From Cinnamomum chago (taxonomy: Eukaryota > Streptophyta > Magnoliopsida > Laurales > Lauraceae), in the NCBI GenBank assembly GCA_038049695.1, contig CP142460.1, forward strand, positions 26,134,001 through 26,198,000: a DNA stretch of 64,000 nt. Direction: 5' to 3'. The notes under the pieces were generated by a model. It searched no databases. It was given only the letters and a program-made list of their open reading frames with translations, and was not told the DNA's origin. Made by a program: the position numbers and the translations under genes. Each line of letters opens with the position of its first letter. Positions within the stretch are counted from its first letter, which is position 1. Of this stretch, positions 11,331-21,190 are shown piece after piece.

Positions 11331-12426
11331 TGATAAGAGCCTAAAATGCACTAGTTAGGCCCCTTAACTTAGACTTTGATTTACGCTTTGTTGAGTCTAA
11401 TTAGTCTTATTATAGTATTTTCATGTTTACAGGTATTTGAAGTGCATTGGAAAGAAATTGGGAAAAGATAGGAAAATTGGCGAAAAAATAGAAGAACCGG
11501 TGCTTACTGGCACCGGGCGTCCAGACGCCCGGTCCCAGAAACGTCCAGGAGACAAATTTATCCTGGCGTCCGGACGCCCGGACCGTTTGAGAGTCCGTCT
11601 TGGGTGCGTTTCTACGAAGTTTTTCACCCCAAAACTTATAAACAAGAGCCCAAACTCGTTTTTAGGGAGATACACATCTTGGAAGAAGGTCTGGAGGAAG
11701 GTTTTAGAGCTTTTGGAAGAGCGTCAATGGGGATTTCGTCAGAGATTCATCGTCAACCTCTTTCCATGCGTAACTAAATCCTTATCTTTGGGTTGCGATG
11801 AAGCTCTAATCTTTTGTTTATGGTGATGTATAGGCTTAGGGTTTTATTTTAAACGCTTTTGGTTATATGACAAGATGTTAATCCATTGATTGGATTTTAT
11901 TAATGCAATTTCTCTTTCTTTGGTATTTTAATCTTGTAGAGTTGAATACTAAGTCATATAATGATGCTTGAATGAATGTATTTGTTAGATCTAGGATAAT
12001 CTATGCCATAGAGATAGGTTATGCCCCGATTTACATCCACATCCTTTATTTGTTGACTCTGAAGGTTTGTAACCAAGATGAGTCTCAATAGCGTTGATAG
12101 TGAAACCCTAAGGCCTATACTTGCCATTGTGCGAGGTTAGAGTGGATTCGTACCCTTAGATCTTTTCTCTGATTGAATCAACCCTGTCTTTTAATTTGTT
12201 AATTTAGAAATCAAAACCCATCAACCCAACACTTCGTTTTCTAGTAGGATTAGTTTAATAATCAGAACTTTGTTTTCCAATAGGATTAGTTTAGGAATTT
12301 AGGAAACAACACAACTTAGCCTTTTTGTCCTAGTGGATACGATACTCGATTAACATCTCTGTTTTTTCAAGCGGAGATAATAGCGGAGAATAAATTATAT
12401 TTGAAACCCTGTTTTAGGACTGGTCA
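11331..12426 (+). repeat. right LTR of gag-only element
   Basis: 1,096 bp, TG...CA, adjacent to the target duplication CACGG at 12427-12431. It is nearly identical to the left LTR across the TATA-poor leader-like part and the TTTTAGGAC end region. Confidence 0.9.
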
Positions 12427-12431
12427 CACGG

Positions 12432-12592
12432 TTTTTTTGGTTTGGGTTTTCCACGTTGAAAGATCTTGTGTCTTTTATGTGGTTGATTGTTTGGTTGGGT
12501 TCATCTATTATCTATTTTGAATTCTAAATTAGAAATTGGGTTGGGACCTTGACCCCTGTGGTCTTTCAAATAACGACATGGTATGAAGCTCT
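12432..12592 (+). repeat. copia-like LTR end and primer-site-like motif
   Basis: Continues the LTR interrupted at 7304, including a GGTTTTCCACGTTGAAAGAT segment seen near the 3' end of many plant copia LTRs. It ends near 12568. TGGTATGAAGCT at 12579-12590 resembles the initiator tRNA-Met primer site with differences. Internal copia sequence does not follow; an L1 fragment begins at about 12596. Confidence 0.5.
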
Positions 12593-12595
12593 TCA

Positions 12596-13020
12596 ACCTC
12601 TAACAACAGCGCCCTGATTTTCAGAAATTATTTTAGGAAGAGTTTTTTGTAAATGAAAAGTTATGATTTTTGTAATGATTTTGTACACAACATTACATAG
12701 ACCAGTTAGGAGAAATTGAGTAATACTTTTGGCCTGAGGAGATTTGGAGATGAGGATTATGGTCGTCATTTGGATATCTTTAGGAAAACTATTATTAAGG
12801 AAAAAGTGGTTGACTCACTCAATTAATTCGTGCTTGATGAGGTGACAAAAATATTGAAATAATCTGGCTATATACCCATCTAGTTTAGGAGCTTTGTTAG
12901 GATTGATGGAAAAACTGCTTGCTTAGTCTATTCTTCAGATGGTAATTGATTGAGGTGATCATTATCAACTGAAGAGATGATGGGCTGAACAAAAGATGGA
13001 AGGAACAAGGGACAATCAAT
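12596..13020 (-). pseudogene. L1-type LINE reverse transcriptase fragment
   Basis: Reading the minus strand gives landmarks of the plant L1 reverse transcriptase in order: LPSEE (about 12940), NPNKAPKLDG (about 12900), a weak FQYFCHLIK region, LCNVVYKIITKI (about 12690), and LPKIISENQGAVVRG (about 12600-12640). These correspond to the NPNKAPGPDG, RPISLCN and ENQGAFV blocks of the family. The frame has a TGA at 12815-12817 and a shift near 12905 between LPSEE and NPNK. The catalytic (FADD) part is absent, so it is an internal fragment. The 5' limit above 13020 is unclear. Confidence 0.75.
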
Positions 13021-13760
13021 ATTAGAAGGGTTTGACACAATAGGATTTTGGTGTTATGATTTTCAATTGAGTCCGACATGGCTGCCATGCATGATTTTCA
13101 CCCCCTTCCTTTAATTCAGGGGTTCTCACTTTGTGGATGATAGGGATTGAGAATCTGCACCATCTATGTGTAGGTCTCTTGCATCTAAAAGAAATGCATG
13201 TAAGATCGATAATACTTGTACAGAGGCTATTGAATGGGCGTGCGGCTTTTGAATGGGTGTGCATCTTATGCAATCACCACATTTTGTGGGGGAGTCTAAA
13301 TCTTGGCCTAGTGGGTCTTTTTTATGGAAATATATACTTAAATTATTTTTAAAAAAGTTATTTATTTTTCCTTCAAACTAAGATTATTTCCTCATAAAAA
13401 CACATTTTCCCTTTTTATGCATAATTTTTCTTTGTATTATTGCATTTTACATTGTGGGTTTTAAGGCATGTGGTCCACTAATTTGGGTGCGCATTAAATC
13501 CCTTATATAATAAGTTTCAAGCTTGGAAAAATAGTGCGAGTATTCCTTTGATTTTATAAAACCCTTCATTTAGAAAAGTGTGATAGATTTAATTGACAGC
13601 GTAAAAAAGTTGTCATATCCTGGGGACAGAGGCTTCTTTTTGAGGAGCAAAACTCATCCTAACATGACTCAGCCACAATTAATGTTTAACCTTGCACACT
13701 TCATCGACAACTCATTCTCGAGCACCTTTGAGTTTCATTCTTTTTTGAGTCATGCTACTC
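13021..13760. other. unassigned stretch after LINE fragment
   Basis: The first ~100 bases may still be LINE, but I cannot show it. The rest is AT-rich with A/T runs around 13345-13440 and no domain I recognise in any frame. Confidence 0.35.
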
Positions 13761-13882
13761 GGCCCGATTTTGGGGATCGAGTGTTGGCCCGGTCCCCAAG
13801 GGGGCCGTTGGATCCCAGGACAGCCTGGGATCCAACGGCCCCCTTGGGGACCGGGCCAGTACTCGGTCCCCAAAATCGGGCC
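13761..13882. repeat. 59-bp-arm fold-back element
   Basis: Left arm 13761-13819 and right arm 13824-13882 are reverse complements with three mismatches around a 4-base spacer (ACAG). The arms start GGCCCGATTTTGGGGA and are GC-rich in an AT-rich neighbourhood. It would form a very stable hairpin and is most simply a fold-back MITE-like element. No clear target duplication was found. Open frames crossing it on both strands are products of the inverted repeat. Confidence 0.9.
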
Positions 13883-14883
13883 ATTTAGACTTTTTGTTCT
13901 TTTTCGCCTAAATTTTCTCTTTGCGATTACAAATTTTGAACGAATTCCGATGCTTTTTATAGGCATGGTGCAGCTGGGAACTCTTAATTTTTCCATAGAA
14001 CCTTGTTGATCTTTTCATCGGACGTCACAAGAAAATTTGCTATCATGCTTCATCAACTATCAAACCAGCTTCTCAGAGGAAGAAGGATTTCTTATCTCCC
14101 TCAAATTGTTGTGCCAAACCAGAGAGTACCCAAGTTGCTAATTTTGTTTAAACAAAATAAAACTACAGAGTGTGCTAGAAAGATGGACAAGTGCAGTACA
14201 CTGTAGCAAAAGAGATACAATAGGCGAATATGGGCTAGGCATAAGAGGCATGAGTACAGAGTCGGCCAAGGCACAAGTGTGGATCCTAGTTATTCCTTGT
14301 ACGAGAGAGAATTACTCGACTAAAGCTAGAAAAATAAATAAACTAGTAAACCTTCAAGCCTTCTTCAAGGAATTCGAAAACCTCGTAAAAGCCCTTTACT
14401 TCGACTTGAATTTAACCCATTCCTTCATGAATGCACCAAATCGCTTGTACCATTGTCCATATCTTTTCTTTCACCCGTATAATGATTTCTTTAAATTGCA
14501 TACATGATCAAGAACCTTAAACTACACTCTACTTGCACTGGAAGCTCCTTCCTGTTCCTCGTAGAACCGCTTGCATCCGATGGTCTGATTTTCCTCTTCA
14601 AGAGACTCCATCTCTCCAGTCATAGTTGCTTCATGTTGACTACTTTTCTGTCATTCTATTAATTCAAGAGACTTAGTCATAAATGCATATGCAACCATAT
14701 CATCATGGCCACTGTCTTATATCGACGCGTACGTCGTCATATCCTTAAATCCGTATCTAACCGGCGGTTTCCTTTCTCTTTGTGGTTTACCCGTCGGGGC
14801 ATCTGCAGCTCTATCCGTTGTACCTGCTGCATAGTCTGACTATCCTCTGTATCCCGGGAGGAGCCGAATGCACTTATTTGTGA
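13883..14883. other. unassigned stretch
   Basis: I see no protein domain, RNA gene or clear repeat. Short frames (14003-14206, 14172-14507) have no recognisable similarity or coding bias that I can argue for. Confidence 0.4.
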
Positions 14884-15191
14884 TGTTGTATGGCTCAATA
14901 AAAGTAATAAATTTGGTAAACCGGGCCCCTAAATTGTCCATGTTTTATAGTGATTAGAAGTAAGTCTATTATTGTAGGTCTACTGTGATTAGAAATAGTG
15001 TTTGGGTGTAACAGGGTTTTGGGGCTGATATTATAAATAGAGACTAAGAGTCTCTGTGATGTACACCTCTTCTGATTGCATAGTGAATTCTCCCGTCTTC
15101 CCCGTGGACGTAGGCCAAAAGCCGAACCACATTAATCTCTGTGTTCTCTTGTGCATGTTTGATCTCTTCTTGTAGGCTCTAGATCACAACA
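14884..15191 (+). repeat. copia-like solo LTR or LTR fragment
   Basis: Ends are complementary (TGTTGT at 14884, ACAACA at 15186-15191). The 3' part contains CCCCGTGGACGTAGGC and GCCGAACCAC, a signature common near the 3' end of plant copia LTRs. No 5-bp target duplication is visible, so one end may be misplaced or the copy may be a truncated fragment. Confidence 0.5.
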
Positions 15192-15227
15192 AACTGGGGA
15201 ATGAGGCCCGCACAAGCGCAAGTGGAA

Positions 15228-15312
15228 AGAGGTTACGTATCTAGGGTTCGAACCCCAAGCAGCTAAGTAAGAACTGATGCTCCTTACCACTTGTGTAAGG
15301 AGCCGTTCTTAG
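15228..15312 (+). repeat. short dispersed repeat, copy 1 (SINE- or MITE-like)
   Basis: Contains GGTTCGAACCCC, resembling a tRNA B box, followed by a hairpin built from CTCCTTAC and GTAAGGAG and the motif AAGGAGCCGTTCT. A related copy lies at 16200-16300. No A box or poly-A tail could be defined, so the class is uncertain. Confidence 0.4.
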
Positions 15313-15893
15313 CTCATTCACTTAAATTAGGTGGTATGATTAGCTTTTGTTGCATTTTAAATTAAGACATGTGGCTAAGTTTGTAGGGCTCACTGTCTTA
15401 AACATCAAACATCAATCATCTAAAATAAATTCTACTGTATTTTGTCTATTGTTCAATCTAAGGTCATAAGGTAGACTATCACCACACTTCTTATTTGGTA
15501 AATCCATTTTATAGCTTTAAATCTAAATGATTTGTATATTTTTATTTTTTTCATACACTTGTGTAGAAGTTTCCCTCGCTATATATAAATTAGAGTATAG
15601 GACAATGTTTGTGGGGCGCTCTTAGATGCCACTCTATCAATGAAATGTGAGGGCAGAACGAAAGCTTTATGGACAAGGGGAAGTAAAAAAATCAGCCCCA
15701 ATAAATAGATTGTCCTTAATTTAAGAGTCTTAAAGTTTATTATTATTATTATTATTTTTAGATTCAATGCAATGGTGAGTGAAGGCTCAATAAGTGTAAA
15801 ATTGGTCTTGATGCCGGATCATACGATGATAAGAGGATTAAAAGAGCTGCACTGCTCAAAAGTGGGCCTAGGAGGATACAACATACTCCCATG

Positions 15894-15926
<33 letters not shown>

Positions 15927-16199
15927 TAATTTACATGATTTTAATTTAAATTTCAAGAGAAATGCTTCATCAGAGGAGAGGAGTCGGCTATGAAATTTTG
16001 TTCAAATTTTAAATGAATTTCTTGGTTGGAAGAGAGATCGAGTTATGAATTGTATTTGGGTTTATAAAAGAAAAAGAGAGGAGGGTGGGGATGTTTGTGA
16101 AGTCAGATGAGCCATGCACAGACCTGGGAGTTTTGTGTGGAGATGGATTACCTTCCATTTGTGATTTAGTAACAAAATCAATTGGCCTTTTTTATTTGT
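15313..16199. other. unassigned stretch with microsatellites
   Basis: No gene recognised. It holds a TTA repeat (about 15737-15757) and a CT-then-TA compound microsatellite (about 15894-15926). Confidence 0.4.
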
Positions 16200-16300
16200 A
16201 CCCCAGCCAAACACAACATGAAGTGGCGTATCCATGGTTTGAACCATGAATGATCAGGTGAGAACTGCCACTCTTTACCACGCAGATAAGGAGCCGTTCT
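16200..16300 (+). repeat. short dispersed repeat, copy 2
   Basis: Shares the order CGTATC, a GTTTGAACCAT B-box-like site, GAGAACTG, CTTTACCAC and AAGGAGCCGTTCT with 15228-15312. The last part again folds as a hairpin with TGAGAAC and GTTCTCA outer arms. Confidence 0.4.
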
Positions 16301-17147
16301 CAAAATACAAAATACGAAAACAAAAAAATCCATCAGCAGCTGGCAACACCCAAGCTTAACTTTTTATTAAGAAATTGGCTAACTCTCAAAATCCCATTAT
16401 TATTATTAAAAATTGGCTCATTCTCAAAGGTCCATTATTATTATTATTTTTTATCGTGGTAAAAAAAAGGGTTTACCTTATTTGTGGCTGGCCATTGGGC
16501 TCCACAAAAGTGCACAAAAAATGTACAATTGTAGAAACTAAATGAGACCTAAATCCCGGGTCTTTTTCTGGTCCCCAATGTAGAACCTTCCAATTTAGGC
16601 TTATTAGGTGCCACTCTAAAAGGGCATCTGCTGCTTTTACAAGGGCCAGAAAAAGAAAACCCTAGTGCCCTCAACCCAATGACAGCGGCCGCTTAACCTT
16701 TCAAGCTTGGCGTGGAAGACCTCCAATCCAACATGGATGATGCCGACTCACCACCTTGTCCGGCGTGGCCAGCTGCAGCCCACATGGGGCCCACACCATT
16801 ATCCATCCCAAGACCCTCTCCACACAGATGTCCACGTGGAGGGATGCCCAAAAGGATAGAGACAAGAAAATAGAACCCATCTCGATCTTCATTTTCTTCT
16901 CATCCATCGGATTTTGCATTGGACCTTTCTTTATAAGAATCTCTTTTAAATGTTCCAACTCATACTATTTTACTTACCTGATAGACTAGTGGTGTTGGGA
17001 CTTGTGTCGACTTATGTGCTCCTTCATCCCGTATATAAAAATTATAAACTTGAGATGGGTTTTGCATTGGACCTTTCTTTGTAAGATTCTCCCGCTCTCT
17101 GGCTCTCTTTGTTATTTAACATTTGGAACGTGAATTTCACATATACA
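16301..17147. other. unassigned stretch
   Basis: No gene recognised. A ~35-base segment TTTTGCATTGGACCTTTCTT occurs twice (about 16911 and 17060), and TTA-rich runs lie near 16396 and 16435. Confidence 0.4.
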
Positions 17148-17313
17148 ATAGTGCTATTTGGACAAATTTTTTGGCCAGAATTTTGGACAACCCTTATGAT
17201 ATCCCGATAGTGCTATTTGGACAAATTTTTTTGCCAGAATTTTGGACAATCCCTATGATATAGGGATATCATAAGGGTTGTCTAAAATTCTGGCAAAAAA
17301 ATTTGTCCAGATA
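17148..17313. repeat. direct-direct-inverted repeat (fold-back)
   Basis: A ~56-58-base unit starting ATAGTGCTATTTGGACAAAT occurs at 17148-17206 and again at 17207-17262. It then occurs in reverse complement at 17263-17313. The middle and last copies form a near-perfect hairpin around a short palindromic centre. It looks like a fold-back MITE with one arm duplicated. Confidence 0.85.
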
Positions 17314-18194
17314 GACTTTTTGTCACATATATATTCACACTATTCCATATCTAACCCTAGTTGAAGTTGGCTCCACCTTATCTAAGGATGCAAATAGATT
17401 GGATTTGGGGTGCACCATGGATTTCGAACCTAGATCCATTTTTATAGATCTAGTTTCAAGTTGGGATTCGCCACAAAATCTTTATATTGTGTTTGGATCC
17501 AAATTTGAAATAAGATGTAGAGTGAGTGCATTAGTATAATTAGATAAAAGAGATTGCAAAAAAAAATTTAAATATGTAATTCAAGCTAATGCTAAATAGA
17601 CTCTTAAATAAGAATGTAATTCAAGCTATTTTAGTCCCTTGAAACCTGTTTATTTAATATGTGAATGCAATCATTCTGAATCAGAATCCTGAGGTTGGAA
17701 CTTGGAAGGAATCAATTATGGGTCCAAATGTTTCAGTCCTAAATGCATGGATCCAAATATGAATTATCTTGATCTAAAAGTACTCACTTTATTTGGAATC
17801 AAAGACTTAGGATACTTAGATAGTCGGATACCCGCTTGCAATTCTAACCTTAAGAGTAGTCATCCACACGACATGGAATTTGTGAGATCCCAGCTGCCTG
17901 GGCTTGCTCGTCTCGCCTTCTAGTTAACTTGTCTCATAGGGTAGTTTGAACTACACTAAGTCTCACATCGGGAATATCCAAGTCCTAACCATAGGCTTAG
18001 AAGTTAAGTCTCATCTTAACTCAACATGTCGCGCTTTCAAGCTGTGTAGCCTCGAATCCCATAAGAACTCAAAAGTTAATCCTACTCGGGTTGGAGAAGT
18101 ACCATGCTCAGTTGTTGCAATGACTTTGTTGAGTTGGACGGGACTTTGACAAAATTTTTCCCTATAGTTAATATAAAGAATGAGTAGTTATTTT
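17314..18194. other. unassigned flank left of the copia element
   Basis: No domain recognised. A GTCTCACATCGGGAAT motif occurs near 17962, which resembles the plant snRNA upstream element core, but no snRNA follows. This is the left flank of the nested copia element. Confidence 0.35.
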
Positions 18195-18552
18195 TGTTAG
18201 ACTAGTGGATTGGGGCCCATTTGCCATGGCAGCAAACATGGCCCCAACCACTAAAATAATTAAAATAAATATGCCCATCACTTATGCTCTGTATGTTTCC
18301 TCATGAGAAATTATTATATGCCTTGGAAAAGAGTTCTAAGAAACCATTGAAGAAACTGATGGATTTAGATGCGGAGACTCCGACATGCGGCCAAAGATCT
18401 ATGTGCGTTTCGGCGATTGGGAAGCTCCGCGGATCTCTTCGCCTCTTGTCTTTCCTATGTGATGGAATGAATGCCAACCCTAAGGCTCCCTTATCTCATA
18501 TAGACAAGTCTCAAAGAGTTACACTTACTAGAGACTTCTTCACCAAGAAACC

Positions 18553-20387
18553 TGAAAGTCCGGGGATCCGAACCCTAGAGGGGGGGTGAATAGGGTGAGC
18601 TTCAATTATGACCAATTTTAACCAATTTTAACTTCTTTAAATCCAACTAGTCACAAGTGGTGATTAAGTAAATAAATGCGGAAGCTTACAAAGACAATCA
18701 CCACAAAGCATACACCATCACACAATGATTTATAGTGGTTCGGCCTCAATGCCTACATCCACTACCGGTTTGTGATCCAACACCCCAACGGATTTCCAAT
18801 ATTTATGCTTTTCAATAGGCTAAGCAATAACCTCTACAATGATGTTTTTCAAGGCTCAACATCAACCTATTACACTATGCTTTTCTTAGGCCAAGCAATA
18901 ACCTCTTCAACCAAAAGGTTGATTATCTCTCTAAATAGTGTCTATAATACACTTGATAGAGATACAATTAAGCTCAATACAATGCCTCTTAAATAGGCGG
19001 ATATGAAAGTGAAAAACTACTACACACACACACACTATGAATGCAAAGATGAATGCTCAATGGTATGCATGATGTCCTCAATCATTTTTAAAATGAAAGC
19101 TCATAAATGTATGCCTAAGGCTTTTGAAAGTTTTAGCTCATAAAAACATTTTATGATTGAGGAAAGAATGCAATTCACATGTTAAAAATAACTTGTAAAA
19201 GATATACATTTGTATCCTAAACAAGTTGTGAAATTCTAAGCACAAAACATGTGATGCATAGGGATGTCAATCAAATCAACAATATAGCTCATAAAACATA
19301 AAAATAGATTTGATTGAAATTAGGGGACAAATCATATGTAATTTTAAATGCAACTTGAAAATGATATACTTATCAAAGCAAAGCAAGTTGTGAAACTTTA
19401 AAACAAAGTTACATAGATTTGTAAAGATGTTGAATCCAAAACATAAGTTATATTTGAAAGTGATTTTTGTATGATGAAAAACAACAACCAAAGATTCAAC
19501 CAAGTATAGGAATCATGTTACATATAATTTCAAAGATGTTTTCATTAACATGATCTACTTAGATATACCAATTTAAGTACTACTTGAATTGAATCATGGT
19601 GATGCATCCAAAACAATAAATCAATTCAAAACATAAAACATGTTAAGGACACAACAAATCATAGTTTATCATGCTAGAAAAGGTTTACCAATAATTAAGC
19701 AAAGCATGAAAACATATGATTAAGGAAAGTAAAGCTTACTTGATGATTTAACTTCATTAATCCAAGCTTTAGCTTTCCTAATGAGCCCTTTCATCCCTTA
19801 GCTCATTCCCCTTTTATTGGCCTCAAAACATCTCAAGGAGGGCCTTAAAATTGCTAACTTTTGACAAAGGAATGAACTAGTATTTATAGCCAAAAAGTGC
19901 CCAACGGCTCTTCCCCGGTCGACCTGGCCTTCACAACGGTAAAAAAATAGACCGTTTGAAAAAGGGCCAACGACACTTTACCCGGTCGACCGCGCAGTGT
20001 GGCCGGTCGACCCCCTGGGACCAAAATTCCCTAAAAATGGTATTTTTCAAAGTATTTTTCTTGGGAACTTTTGGGCCATTGAATCAAGCTTGAAAACATG
20101 TTTTAAATCATTCTAAAGGTTTTAAAACATGAAACATAAAAAGCCTAAAAGGATTTAAAAGATTTAAACCATAGGCTTGCTTGATTTCTAAAACTTATTT
20201 TTTAAAACAAATGCATCCAAGTTAAAAATCAAAACATGCATAAATCAACATTTTTACAAGTCTTAAAAACAATGCATGTTTGCAATCAAGATTTCAAGTT
20301 TTTCTAAAACAATGCATATGTGTGTAAATCAAATGATGCTAGAATGACAATGCATCCATCAAATTGCAATCTACAAAATCCCTAACA
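18553..20387 (-). repeat. LTR (left) of 18553 element
   Basis: 1,835 bp, TGAAAGTCCGGGG...CTAACA on the plus strand. It contains the hairpin tandem repeat (about 18800-18920), a short CA run near 19022 and GGTCGACC palindromes (about 19915-20025). It is close to identical to the right LTR except in the palindrome block and the CA run. Confidence 0.9.
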
Positions 20388-20399
20388 ATCTCCCCCTTT
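20388..20399 (-). promoter_or_regulatory. polypurine tract (minus strand) of 18553 element
   Basis: On the minus strand AAGGGGGAGAT directly precedes the LTR start TGTTAG. It sits in the loop of the inverted repeat CCATCAAATTGCAA / TTGCAATTTGATGG that spans the LTR junction. Confidence 0.8.
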
Positions 20400-21190
20400 G
20401 CAATTTGATGGCAACTCACTCACCACTGAATTTACACTCTAAGTTTTCAGCCCCCCCTAAGCTGGACAAGTCTTGAAATCTCTTGGATGCTTCTCCTCTT
20501 AGCTTGGGCTCTTGTTCTTTTCTTCATTCTTCTTGATGCTTGGAGCTTGATCATTCTTCAAGCTTTCTTTTCATCTTTCTCTTTATAGCCAAGCATCTTC
20601 TTTAGCTCCCAAGCTTTCTCTTCTTTCACTTCTCCCCCTTTGACCATGCCTCTCTCTCCCTTTGGTAAGGTATGCATTCTCTCCCCCTGTAGAAGATCAT
20701 ACAAAATCTCTCCTTAGGAAGCTTGGACATTCTCTTCCCCTTTAGAGAACTTGAATGCTCTCTCCCCCTTTGACATTAAATTGCAAAGGTACCTACACAC
20801 ATGAAATAAGGAAAATACCTTTTAGAAGCACCTGTTAACAAAAGAAATCGAAAATGAAATATATAACAGGTTATCATGTATGGATAGAAGTCTCTAAGGG
20901 TTCAAAGCCAATCCAACGGTGAATTTGATTAAAACTAATACTTCCTATGAAGATTTACACTCCCCCTCAATCCATTCTCTCCTTTTGTCAAACCTTTGAC
21001 AAAGATATAACTATTTGGTTCAAGAAGAAGATGGTTTTACCAATTGAGGGTCAACTTCAAGAGAAGGGTTAGATTCGTTTAACTATAGAGCACAATATGA
21101 TCAAATTACCAAAAGAAAGCAAGGTCAAGGAGAAAAGCGATCATGGATGCCAATTGGAAAAACAAAGAATACTAATTGAGATTCAAAGAT
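20400..21190 (-). other. pyrimidine-rich part of internal domain
   Basis: On the plus strand this is CT-rich with recurring CTCCCCCTTTG and AGCTTG words (20395-20780), then AT-rich. Equivalent to 45180-45960 and 50395-51175. Frames here (such as 45184-45630 in the relative) are low-complexity and have no domain. Confidence 0.6.

Larger units (their letters stand above)
7310..12426 (+). mobile_element. gag-only non-autonomous Ty3-type element (Tat/Athila-like)
   Basis: A complete LTR-internal-LTR structure with perfect 5-bp target duplication CACGG (7305-7309 and 12427-12431). LTRs start TGATAAGAGCC, and the right one ends GGTCA. The internal region (about 8424-11330) carries a gag-like plant transposon domain and a polypurine tract ending at 11330. 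No protease, reverse transcriptase or integrase is seen, so it would have needed proteins from a relative. The coding remnant is broken, with a few breaks. The LTRs are very similar apart from an indel in the GC palindrome block, which suggests a fairly recent insertion. Confidence 0.85.

Noticed and set aside
13580-13996. Overlapping open frames on both strands near 13.6-14.0 kb
   Set aside because: They mirror each other across the fold-back at 13761-13882 and do not resemble any protein.
14003-14507. Possible host exon region
   Set aside because: No recognisable domain, no convincing splice-site pairing and no continuing frame.
15240-15256. tRNA gene suggested by a GGTTCGAACCCC site
   Set aside because: Only a B box is present; no acceptor, D or anticodon arm can be built around it.
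17955-18140. snRNA-like locus from a GTCTCACATCGG motif
   Set aside because: Only the upstream-element-like core is present. No TATA at the expected spacing and no snRNA sequence follow; similar motifs are common in plant repeats.
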